Shown: positions 28,831 through 36,149 of the stretch, piece after piece
Position numbering within the stretch: the stretch's first letter is position 1
Layout: each line of letters starts with the position of its first letter
Assembly: GCA_000720995.1 (NCBI GenBank)
Contig: JOEL01000008.1
Coordinates: 124,001-188,000 of the forward strand
Length of the DNA stretch: 64,000 nt
Origin: Streptomyces celluloflavus
Lineage (GTDB): Bacteria > Actinomycetota > Actinomycetes > Streptomycetales > Streptomycetaceae
Direction of reading: 5' to 3'
Made by a program: the position numbers and the translations under genes
Notes under the pieces: generated by a model
What the model was told of the DNA's origin: nothing
The model's database searches: none
Seen by the model: the letters and a program-made list of their open reading frames with translations, nothing else

Positions 28831-30306
28831 ATGGGCGCGCACCCGCCTACTACGACAGCCGCATCCGCCACCGGGCCATCGGCCGGCGGACCGACCGGAG
28901 GCCAGCCGCAGGACGGGCTCCAGGCAGGACTCAAGAACCGCCATCTGTCGATGATCGCCATCGGCGGGGTGATCGGCGCCGGTCTCTTCGTCGGCTCCGG
29001 CGCCGGCATCTCGGCCGCCGGGCCCGGCATTCTGCTCTCCTACGCGCTGACCGGGCTGCTGGTCGTCCTGGTGATGCGGATGCTGGGCGAGATGGCCGCG
29101 GCCTCCCCCACCTCAGGGTCGTTCTCCGCGTACGCGGACCGGGCGCTGGGCCGCTGGGCGGGCTTCACGATCGGCTGGCTGTACTGGTTCTTCTGGTCGG
29201 TGGTGCTGGCCGTGGAGGCGACCGCCGCCGCCGCGATCCTCACCGGCTGGGTCCCGGCCGTCCCGCAGTGGGCCTGGGCGCTGCTGGTGATGATCGTGCT
29301 GACCGGTACCAACCTCGTCTCGGTCGGCTCGTTCGGCGAGTTCGAGTTCTGGTTCGCCGGGATCAAGGTCGTCGCGATCGTCGTCTTCATCGTGGTCGGC
29401 GCGCTGGCGATCTTCGGGCTGCCGCCGGGGCACGAGGCGGTGGGGCTGACGAATCTGACCGGGCAGGGCGGGTTCCTGCCGAACGGGCCGGGCGCGATCC
29501 TCTCCGGCATGCTGCTGGTGGTCTTCTCGTTCATGGGCAGCGAGATCGTGACGCTGGCGGCGAGCGAGTCGCCGAACCCGGTGCAGGCGGTGCGCAAGGC
29601 CGTCAACAGCGTCATCTGGCGGATCGCGATCTTCTACATCGGGTCGATCGCGGTGATCGTGACGCTGCTGCCGTGGAACGACCCGGCGGTGCTCAAGAGC
29701 CCGTACGTGGCCGTGCTGGAGTCGCTGAAGATTCCGTACGCGGGCACGGTCATGGATGTCGTGGTGCTGACCGCGGTGCTGTCCTGTCTGAACTCCGGGC
29801 TCTACACGGCCTCCCGGATGGCGTTCTCGCTCGGTGAGCGCGGCGATGCGCCCAAGTCGTTCAAGAAGCTCAACAAGGGCGGGGTGCCGTCGGTCGCGAT
29901 CTGGGCCTCGGTCGCCTTCGGCTTCATCGCGACGATCTTCAGCTACACCTCGAAGGACACCGTCTTCCACTTCCTGCTGAACTCCTCCGGCGCGGTGGCG
30001 CTGTTCGTCTGGCTGGTGATCTGCTTCTCGCAGCTGCGGATGCGCCGGATCATCATGCGGGAGATGCCGGAGCGGCTGACGGTGCGGATGTGGCTGTACC
30101 CGTGGCTGACGTACGCGACGATCGCGCTGATCGTCTTCGTCATCGGCTACATGTTCTACAGCCCGGACGGGCGCGAGCAGATGGTGCTGTCGGTGGTCGC
30201 GGCCGTGGTGGTGCTGGCGGTCGGGCTGGTCCTGGACCGGCGGCGGCCGCGGGAGCAGGACACGGCCGAAGGGGAGGACAGGGCCGAGGCCGTCAAGGGC
30301 GCGTGA
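28831..30306 (+). CDS. APC-family amino acid permease (paralogue 1)
   Basis: A 491-residue, 12-segment transporter of the amino-acid transporter (AAT) group. The first membrane segment has the signature GGVIGAGLFVGSGAGISAAGPG, here seen as GGVIGAGLFVGSG, and the amphipathic NFGEFEFWF-type loop appears as SFGEFEFWFAGIK. It resembles GabP/AnsP/ProY-type importers; the substrate is not readable. ATG 28831 has AAGGA 8 nt upstream. It is the first of three paralogues, separated from the second by bioY on the other strand. Its C-terminus is an acidic/basic cytosolic tail. Confidence 0.9.
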   Translation: MGAHPPTTTAASATGPSAGGPTGGQPQDGLQAGLKNRHLSMIAIGGVIGAGLFVGSGAGISAAGPGILLSYALTGLLVVLVMRMLGEMAAASPTSGSFSAYADRALGRWAGFTIGWLYWFFWSVVLAVEATAAAAILTGWVPAVPQWAWALLVMIVLTGTNLVSVGSFGEFEFWFAGIKVVAIVVFIVVGALAIFGLPPGHEAVGLTNLTGQGGFLPNGPGAILSGMLLVVFSFMGSEIVTLAASESPNPVQAVRKAVNSVIWRIAIFYIGSIAVIVTLLPWNDPAVLKSPYVAVLESLKIPYAGTVMDVVVLTAVLSCLNSGLYTASRMAFSLGERGDAPKSFKKLNKGGVPSVAIWASVAFGFIATIFSYTSKDTVFHFLLNSSGAVALFVWLVICFSQLRMRRIIMREMPERLTVRMWLYPWLTYATIALIVFVIGYMFYSPDGREQMVLSVVAAVVVLAVGLVLDRRRPREQDTAEGEDRAEAVKGA

Positions 30307-30323
30307 CGCCGGACGGCAGCAGC

Positions 30324-30370
30324 ACAGAGGGCGGGGACCGCACCATTCCGGTGCGGTCCCCGCCCTCTGT
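30324..30370. terminator. 21-bp bidirectional terminator
   Basis: A perfect 21-bp stem (30324-30344 with 30350-30370) with a 5-nt loop lies between permease 1 and the convergent bioY. Confidence 0.85.
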
Positions 30371-30382
30371 TCTGCCGGGTGG

Positions 30383-30979
30383 TCAGCCGCGGCGGCCGGC
30401 CAGCTTCCAGGCGGTGGGCAGCGCGCCCATCGCCAGCGCCGCCTTGAGGGCGTCGCCGAGCAGGAACGGGACGAGGCCGGCGGCGAGCGCCTGGCCGAAG
30501 GACATCCCGGTGCTCAACGCGAGGTAGGGGACGCCGACGGCGTAGATCAGGGCCGTGCCCGCGGCCATCGTGCCGGCCGTGCGCAGGGCGCCGCGGTCGC
30601 CGCCGCGGCGGGCCAGTGCGCCCACGGCGGTGGCGGCGAGCAGCATGCCCAGGACGTAGCCGAAGGTGGCGCCGCCCGCGCCCGAGGCGCCGCCCGCGAA
30701 CCACGGCACACCCGCCATGCCCACCAGGGCGTACAGCATGAGGGAGAGCAGCCCGCGGCCGGCGCCGAGCGAGGCGCCGACCAGCAGGGCGGCGAAGGTC
30801 TGGCCGGTGACCGGGACCGGGGAGCCGGGGACCGGGACGGCGATCTGGGCCGCGACGCCGGTGAGCGCGGCACCGCCGAGGACCAGCGCGGCGTCGCGGA
30901 CGCGGGCACGGGAGGCGGTGGCGGCCGGCAGCAGATCGGCGAGGACCGCACCGGTACGGGGGAAGGCGGCAGTGCTCAT
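30383..30979 (-). CDS. bioY: biotin transporter substrate-binding subunit BioY
   Basis: A 198-residue S-component of an ECF-type vitamin transporter with about six hydrophobic segments. The family elements PVPGSPVPVTGQTFAALLVGA (here PVPVTGQTFAALL) and GRGLLSLMLYALVGMAGVPWFA are clear. BioY takes up biotin alone or with BioM/BioN, which are not nearby. ATG 30979 has GCGGAG upstream. It lies between two amino-acid permease genes; no BirA/BioQ operator is evident in its leader. Confidence 0.93.
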   Translation of the reverse strand: MSTAAFPRTGAVLADLLPAATASRARVRDAALVLGGAALTGVAAQIAVPVPGSPVPVTGQTFAALLVGASLGAGRGLLSLMLYALVGMAGVPWFAGGASGAGGATFGYVLGMLLAATAVGALARRGGDRGALRTAGTMAAGTALIYAVGVPYLALSTGMSFGQALAAGLVPFLLGDALKAALAMGALPTAWKLAGRRG

Positions 30980-31290
30980 CGGTACTCCGCGAGGTGAGAG
31001 AGGGGTCCGGGACAGGACGGGACGCGTCGACGTTAGTCCAGCGGGCCGCCGGCGATCATCGTGTGGCGGTGACAAAGCCGCACCGGCCCGCTTGGAGACT
31101 TCCGAACAACCGCCGCCGTTCCGGGCCCCGCCGGGGCGGCGGGCGCCCGCGCGGGTCGCGTGATGCTCATCACGTCGTATGTCTGGGCGCGGAGCACGTT
31201 TTGTGGTAGCCGACGGCTTGCGGGGAAACTGTCGGGGCCCCGCGGAGAGCCTGTGGAGTCCCCACCACCCCTTGGGAGAGTCACCAGCCC
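30980..31290. other. divergent region between bioY and permease 2
   Basis: About 310 bases without a gene. It must hold both divergent promoters, and it contains a Crp-like palindrome at 31160-31173. I see no riboswitch fold. Confidence 0.5.
31160..31173. promoter_or_regulatory. Crp-like palindrome upstream of permease 2
   Basis: GTGATGCTCATCAC, flanked by C and G, forms a perfect inverted repeat of GTGA-N6-TCAC spacing, the core of CRP/FNR-family sites. It lies 117 nt upstream of the permease 2 ATG. Confidence 0.4.
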
Positions 31291-32703
31291 ATGCATGACG
31301 CACCGCCCCCTGCCGGGCAGTCCCCGCTCGGTGCCGGCGCCGGCGAGCGCGAGCCGCTGTCCGGGGGGCTCAAGCAGCGCCATCTGACCATGCTCGGCCT
31401 GGGCGGGGTGATCGGCGCGGGGCTGTTCGTGGGCTCCGGCGCGGGGATCTCGGTGGCCGGTCCGGGCATCGTGCTGTCGTATCTGATCGCCGGCGCGCTG
31501 GCCATGCTGGTGATGCGGATGCTGGGCGAGATGTCGTCGGCGATGCCGGCGTCCGGCGCGTTCTCGGTGCACGCGGAGCGGGCGCTGGGCCGCTGGGCGG
31601 GCTTCAGCGTCGGCTGGCTGTACTGGTTCCTGCTGGTCGTGGTGCTCGCCGTGGAGGCCACCGGCGCGGCCCAGATCGCGAACGGCTGGCTGCCGGCGGT
31701 CCCGCAGTGGGGCTGGGTGCTGATCTTCATGGTCGTCTTCACGGTCGCCAACCTGGCCGCGGTGAAGAACTTCGGTGAGTTCGAGTTCTGGTTCGCGACG
31801 CTGAAGGTCACCGCGATCGTGCTGTTCCTCGTCCTGAGCCTGCTCGCGATCTTCGGGGTGCTGCCGGAGACCGAGCCGGTGGGCCTGGCGAACCTCACCG
31901 GGCAGGGCGGTCTGCTGCCGCACGGCTGGTCCGGTGTCGTCTCCGGTGTGCTGGCGGTGGTCTTCGCGTTCGGCGGCCTGGAGGTCGTCACCATCGCCGC
32001 GGCCGAGTCCGACGATCCGGCGCGCGCGGTGGGCCGGGCGGTGCGCAGCGCGGTGTGGCGCATCCTCTTCTTCTACGTCGGCTCGATGGTGGTCATCGTG
32101 ACGCTGCTGCCGTGGTCGTCGATGGAGCCCGGCAAGAGCCCGTACGTCGCCGTGCTGGACAGCATCGGGGTGCCGGGCGCCGGGCAGATCATGAACATCG
32201 TGGTCTTCGTGGCGCTGCTCTCCGCGCTGAACGCCAATCTCTACGGCTCGTCGCGGATGGTGTTCTCGCTGGCCGAACGGGGCGAGGCGCCGCGCGCGCT
32301 GCTGAAGGTGTCCCGCGGCGGGGTGCCGCGCCGGGCCGTCCTGGCCTCGGTCGCCTTCGGGTTCCTCTCGGTGCTGCTGAACCTCGAATGGCCGGACTCG
32401 GTCTTCCTCTATCTGCTCAACGCGGTCGGCGCGGTGCTGCTGTTCGTCTGGGGCCTGATCGCCGTCTCCCAGCTGCGGCTGCGTCCGCGCATCGAACGCG
32501 AGGCGCCGCAGACGCTGACCCTGCGGATGTGGGCCTACCCCTATCTGACCTGGGCGGCGCTGATCGCGATGGCCGCCGTTCTGGTGCTGATGCTGACGGA
32601 CGCCACGGCTCGCCCGCAGCTGCTGTGGTCGGCCGGTGCCACCGCCCTGGTGCTGCTGGTCGCGGGCGTCCGCGAGCTGCGGCTGCGCCGGGCCCGCGGC
32701 TGA
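31291..32703 (+). CDS. APC-family amino acid permease (paralogue 2)
   Basis: A 470-residue, 12-segment transporter close in sequence to its two neighbours. It shares GLKQRHLTML at the cytosolic N-terminus, GGVIGAGLFVGSG in the first segment, NFGEFEFWFATLK and the SALNANLYGSSRM stretch. It is nearest to paralogue 3 (NANLYG shared; paralogue 1 has NSGLYT). ATG 31291 has GGGAGAG upstream. The specific amino acid is unknown. A Crp-like palindrome in its upstream region suggests catabolic or cAMP-linked control (inference). Confidence 0.9.
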   Translation: MHDAPPPAGQSPLGAGAGEREPLSGGLKQRHLTMLGLGGVIGAGLFVGSGAGISVAGPGIVLSYLIAGALAMLVMRMLGEMSSAMPASGAFSVHAERALGRWAGFSVGWLYWFLLVVVLAVEATGAAQIANGWLPAVPQWGWVLIFMVVFTVANLAAVKNFGEFEFWFATLKVTAIVLFLVLSLLAIFGVLPETEPVGLANLTGQGGLLPHGWSGVVSGVLAVVFAFGGLEVVTIAAAESDDPARAVGRAVRSAVWRILFFYVGSMVVIVTLLPWSSMEPGKSPYVAVLDSIGVPGAGQIMNIVVFVALLSALNANLYGSSRMVFSLAERGEAPRALLKVSRGGVPRRAVLASVAFGFLSVLLNLEWPDSVFLYLLNAVGAVLLFVWGLIAVSQLRLRPRIEREAPQTLTLRMWAYPYLTWAALIAMAAVLVLMLTDATARPQLLWSAGATALVLLVAGVRELRLRRARG

Positions 32704-32768
32704 GACACGGCGCACCTCGCAGCGCGGCCGATGACGGAGCGGGCACGGTCGGTGACGATCTCGTCTGG

Positions 32769-32784
32769 ATATCGAACATTCGAT
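32769..32784. promoter_or_regulatory. AT-rich palindrome upstream of permease 3
   Basis: ATATCGAACATTCGAT contains ATCGAA-CA-TTCGAT, a perfect 6-bp inverted repeat. The 10-mer ATATCGAACA recurs in reverse orientation upstream of the first pepN (36113-36122). A shared regulator is possible. Confidence 0.3.
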
Positions 32785-32985
32785 GCACGCCTGTTGCCCT
32801 GACCGGACGGTGGCACCCAGACTGAGCGCGCTTCGCCCAGGCCCGGAGTTGCGCCGTCGGCAGCCCTCGCGCGACCCCCTGTCCCGGCGGGGGTCCGGGG
32901 GCCGCACGCGCCGTCGCACCGGTCGCGGCCCCGGGAGAACGCTGTATCGCCCCACTCCGCTCTCACCTACTGGGACAGGTACGAC

Positions 32986-34428
32986 ATGAATCGGATACCC
33001 CCGTCCGCCGCGCCCGAGCACGGGCCGGCCGGCGCGGTCCAGGGCGCCGGCCAGGACGGCGGCCCCACGCTGTCCAACGGCCTCAAGCAGCGCCACCTTT
33101 CGATGATCGCGCTGGGCGGGGTGATCGGCGCGGGCCTGTTCGTCGGCTCCCGCGAGGGCATCGCGGCCGCGGGCCCCTCGATCGTGCTGGCGTACGCGGT
33201 ATCCGGCGGCCTGGTCATGCTCGTGATGCGGATGCTCGGCGAGATGGCCGCGGCCAATCCGTCCTCCGGCTCCTTCTCGGTGCACGCCGAGCGCTCGATC
33301 GGCTCCTGGGCCGGTTTCACCGCGGGCTGGATGTTCACCGCGCAGCTGTGTGTGGCGGTGGCCGTCGAGGCGCTCGGCGCCGGGGGCATCGTGGCCGGCT
33401 GGTTCCCGGGCACCGAGACCTGGATGTGGGTCCTGCTCTTCATGGTGATCTTCTGCGGGGTGAACCTGGCGGCGGTCGGCAACTTCGGCGAGTTCGAGTT
33501 CTGGTTCGCCGCGCTGAAGGTCGCCGCCATCGGCATCTTCCTGGTCCTGGGCGTGCTCGCCATCTTCGGTCTGCTCCCCGGCACCGCGGCGCCGGGCGCC
33601 GCGCATCTCACCGGTGACGGCGGCTTCCTGCCCAAGGGCGTCGACGGCCTGACGATCGGCCTGCTGGCCTCGGTCTTCGCGTACGGCGGTCTGGAGACGG
33701 TGACCATCGCAGCCGCCGAGTCCAAGGACCCGGTCCGCGGTGTGGCCCGTGCGGTGCGCACCGCCATGTGGCGGATCGCCGTCTTCTACGTCGGCTCGAT
33801 GGCGGTCATCGTCACCGTCATCCCCTGGAACAACCCCTCGATCGCCAAGAGCGGTCCGTACGTCGCGGTCCTGGACTACCTCCGCATCCCGGCGGCCGGC
33901 CAGATCATGAACGTCGTCATCCTGGTGGCCCTGCTGTCCGCGCTGAACGCCAATCTCTACGGCGCGTCCCGGATGGCGTTCTCGCTGACCTCCCGCGGCC
34001 AGGGCCCGGGGTTCCTCGCGAAGGTCAGCGGCGGGGTGCCGCGCCGTGCGGTGGTCCTCTGCTCCGCCTTCGGCTTCCTCGCGGTCCTCTTCAGCGTCTG
34101 GTGGCCCACCACGGTCTTCCAGTACCTGCTGAACATGGTCGGCGCGGCCATCCTGGTGGTGTGGGGGCTGATCGCCGTGGCGCAGCTGCGGTTGCGGCGG
34201 CAGCTGGAGCGCGAGGCGCCCGAGAAGCTGGTCGTCAAGATGTGGGCCTTCCCGTTCCTGACGTGGGTGGCGCTGGCCGGTGTCGGCGTGGTGCTGGTGC
34301 TGATGCTGCGGGACGAGAACCAGCGCATCCAGCTGCTCTTCACCGCCGGGTTCACGGTGGTGCTGGCGGTCATCGGGCTCATCCGGCAGCGGACGCTGCA
34401 CAGGGACCCGAAGCTGCCCGGGGCATAG
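32986..34428 (+). CDS. APC-family amino acid permease (paralogue 3)
   Basis: A 480-residue, 12-segment AAT-type permease. Its N-terminus (GLKQRHLSMIALGGVIGAGL) and amphipathic NFGEFEFWFAALK loop match paralogue 2. It differs in the first-segment flank (SREGIAAAGP instead of SGAGI) and in WMFTAQLCVAVAVEALGAG in the third segment, so the substrate may differ. ATG 32986 has a modest RBS (ACAGGT). The tandem array with paralogue 2, 282 nt apart and on the same strand, points to local duplication. Confidence 0.9.
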   Translation: MNRIPPSAAPEHGPAGAVQGAGQDGGPTLSNGLKQRHLSMIALGGVIGAGLFVGSREGIAAAGPSIVLAYAVSGGLVMLVMRMLGEMAAANPSSGSFSVHAERSIGSWAGFTAGWMFTAQLCVAVAVEALGAGGIVAGWFPGTETWMWVLLFMVIFCGVNLAAVGNFGEFEFWFAALKVAAIGIFLVLGVLAIFGLLPGTAAPGAAHLTGDGGFLPKGVDGLTIGLLASVFAYGGLETVTIAAAESKDPVRGVARAVRTAMWRIAVFYVGSMAVIVTVIPWNNPSIAKSGPYVAVLDYLRIPAAGQIMNVVILVALLSALNANLYGASRMAFSLTSRGQGPGFLAKVSGGVPRRAVVLCSAFGFLAVLFSVWWPTTVFQYLLNMVGAAILVVWGLIAVAQLRLRRQLEREAPEKLVVKMWAFPFLTWVALAGVGVVLVLMLRDENQRIQLLFTAGFTVVLAVIGLIRQRTLHRDPKLPGA

Positions 34429-34460
34429 CCCGTACGGCACGACCACGCCGCCCGGCGCAC

Positions 34461-34497
34461 GGCGGGGCGGGACCTCCGACCGGGGTCCCGCCCCGCC
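34461..34497 (+). terminator. terminator after permease 3
   Basis: A perfect 14-bp stem (34461-34474 with 34484-34497) lies 32 nt after the stop, before the sodF promoter; TCGTTCTTT follows it. Confidence 0.8.
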
Positions 34498-34562
34498 TCG
34501 TTCTTTGGGACCAGTCCGGTGCCCGCAACCGGCCGGTGCGTGGTCCTGCTGGTAGCTTTCTC

Positions 34563-34579
34563 TTGCGCATCAGTTGCAA
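34563..34579. promoter_or_regulatory. SrnRQ-like nickel-responsive operator of sodF
   Basis: TTGCGCATCAGTTGCAA matches the inverted repeat TTGCA-N7-TGCAA, known as the SrnR/SrnQ site on Streptomyces sodF, with one mismatch in the left arm. It lies 32 nt upstream of the sodF ATG, near a possible -10 (TAGCTT, 34554-34559). Confidence 0.6.
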
Positions 34580-34611
34580 TAAGAGGTCGTAAGCAGTTGG
34601 AGAGGCTCGGC

Positions 34612-35253
34612 ATGGCCACCTACACACTTCCTGAACTTCCGTACGACTACTCGGCGCTGGCCCCGGTCATCAGCCCCGAGATCATCGAGCTGCACCACGA
34701 CAAGCACCACGCGGCGTATGTGAAGGGCGCGAACGACACCCTGGAGCAGCTCGCCGAGGCCCGCGACAAGGACCAGTGGGGCAACATCAACGGGCTGGAG
34801 AAGAACCTCGCGTTCCACCTCTCCGGCCACATCCTGCACAGCATCTACTGGCACAACATGACCGGTGACGGCGGCGGCGAGCCGCTGGAGAAGGACGGCG
34901 TCGGCGAGCTGGCGGACGCGATCGCGGAGAGCTTCGGCTCGTACGCCAAGTTCAAGACCCAGCTGACCAAGGCGGCCGCCACCACGCAGGGCTCCGGCTG
35001 GGGCGTGCTGGCCTTCGAGCCGGTCACCGGCCGCCTGATCGTCGAGCAGATCTACGACCACCAGGGCAACGTCGGCCAGGGCTCCGTGCCGATCCTGGTC
35101 TTCGACGCGTGGGAGCACGCGTTCTACCTGCAGTACAAGAACCAGAAGGTCGACTTCATCGAGGCCATGTGGCTGGTCGTCAACTGGCAGGACGTCGCCA
35201 AGCGGTACACGTCCGCCAAGGAGCGCGCCAACACCCTGCTGCTGGCGCCGTGA
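34612..35253 (+). CDS. sodF: iron/manganese superoxide dismutase SodF
   Basis: A 213-residue Fe/Mn-type superoxide dismutase, cytosolic, dismutating superoxide to oxygen and peroxide. Metal ligands are in [25 protein letters not shown] and [11 protein letters not shown] (Asp and His of the DxWEH motif). Streptomyces has this iron enzyme plus a nickel enzyme (SodN), and nickel represses sodF. The SrnRQ-like operator supports that here. ATG 34612 with GGAGAGG upstream. The gene stands alone, bounded by terminators on both sides. Confidence 0.96.
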   Translation: MATYTLPELPYDYSALAPVISPEIIELHHDKHHAAYVKGANDTLEQLAEARDKDQWGNINGLEKNLAFHLSGHILHSIYWHNMTGDGGGEPLEKDGVGELADAIAESFGSYAKFKTQLTKAAATTQGSGWGVLAFEPVTGRLIVEQIYDHQGNVGQGSVPILVFDAWEHAFYLQYKNQKVDFIEAMWLVVNWQDVAKRYTSAKERANTLLLAP

Positions 35254-35318
35254 CGGTACCGCCCGCACGTCCTGCCTCGTGATCGTCTTCTCACCCTTCA
35301 CCTGGCAGGCGGTACAAC

Positions 35319-35357
35319 GGCAAGGCCCCACGAGGACATGACTCGTGGGGCCTTGCC
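35319..35357. terminator. 16-bp bidirectional terminator after sodF
   Basis: A perfect 16-bp stem (35319-35334 with 35342-35357) lies between sodF and the convergent DsbA-like gene. Confidence 0.85.
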
Positions 35358-35383
35358 CATGGCGGGGGCGGGACGCCCGCGGG

Positions 35384-36046
35384 TCAGTCGAAGACCGGCT
35401 CGGCGGTCCGCGTCCGCTTGATCTCGTAGAAGCCCGGGATGGAGGCGACCATCAGGGTGCCGTCCCAGAGCTTGGCGGCCTCCTCGCCCTTGGGGGCGGG
35501 GGTGACGACCGGGCCGAAGAAGGCGATCCGTTCGCCGTCGGCACCGGGCACGGCGATGACGGGTGTGCCGACCTCCTCGCCGACCAGGCCGATGCCCTCC
35601 TTGTGGGAGGCCCGCAGCTGCGTGTCGTAGGTGTCCGCGTCCCAGGCGTCGGCCAGCGCCACGGGCAGGCCGGCCGCCGCGAGGGCGTCCCGGACGGTCG
35701 CGGGGTCGCGGTCGCGGCCCTGGTTGTGGAAGCGGGTGCCGAGCTCGGTGTAGAGGCGGCCGAGCACCTCGCTGCCGTGCTCCTGTTCGGCGGCGATGCA
35801 CACCCGCACCACGCCCCAGGCGGTCCGCTGCCGCTCGCGGTAGCGCTCGGGCAGCTCGTCCAGCCGGTTCTCGTTGAGCACCGCCAGGCTCATGACGTGC
35901 CAGCGCACCGTCACCGGGCGGACCTTCTCCACCTCCAGCATCCAGCGGGAGGTCATCCAGGCCCAGGGGCACAGCGGGTCGAACCAGAAGTCTGCCGGGG
36001 TCGCCCCGGCCGGCGGCACGGGGCGGGTCTTCGCGGTCTCGGACAC
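35384..36046 (-). CDS. mycothiol-dependent DsbA-like oxidoreductase (Rv2466c family)
   Basis: A 220-residue DsbA-superfamily protein. The N-terminal [23 protein letters not shown] region, here quoted as [13 protein letters not shown], and the following [14 protein letters not shown] are the signature of the mycobacterial Rv2466c group. The cis-Pro is in [10 protein letters not shown]. The motif here is CPWA, so only one active-site cysteine remains; I recall CPWC for Rv2466c. A mycothiol-linked reductase role is inferred from the family. GTG 36046 has GAGGAG 9 nt upstream. It is divergent from pepN. Confidence 0.85.
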   Translation of the reverse strand: MSETAKTRPVPPAGATPADFWFDPLCPWAWMTSRWMLEVEKVRPVTVRWHVMSLAVLNENRLDELPERYRERQRTAWGVVRVCIAAEQEHGSEVLGRLYTELGTRFHNQGRDRDPATVRDALAAAGLPVALADAWDADTYDTQLRASHKEGIGLVGEEVGTPVIAVPGADGERIAFFGPVVTPAPKGEEAAKLWDGTLMVASIPGFYEIKRTRTAEPVFD

Positions 36047-36149
36047 GGGGTCTCCTCGTGAGGGCTGCTCGGTGGAACCTTCAACAGTCGGCCGTCGTGC
36101 CATGATTCCTGGTGTTCGATATTCGAGACGAGGACGAGGGAGTCACGGC

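Noticed and set aside
32771-32784. LexA (SOS) box
   Set aside because: TCGAACATTCGA lacks the four-base spacer of actinobacterial SOS boxes (CGAAC-N4-GTTCG).
31033-34446. A 1137-codon minus-strand open frame
   Set aside because: It is antisense to permeases 2 and 3, and repeats similar His/Gln/Asp-rich phrases because the two permeases are paralogues.
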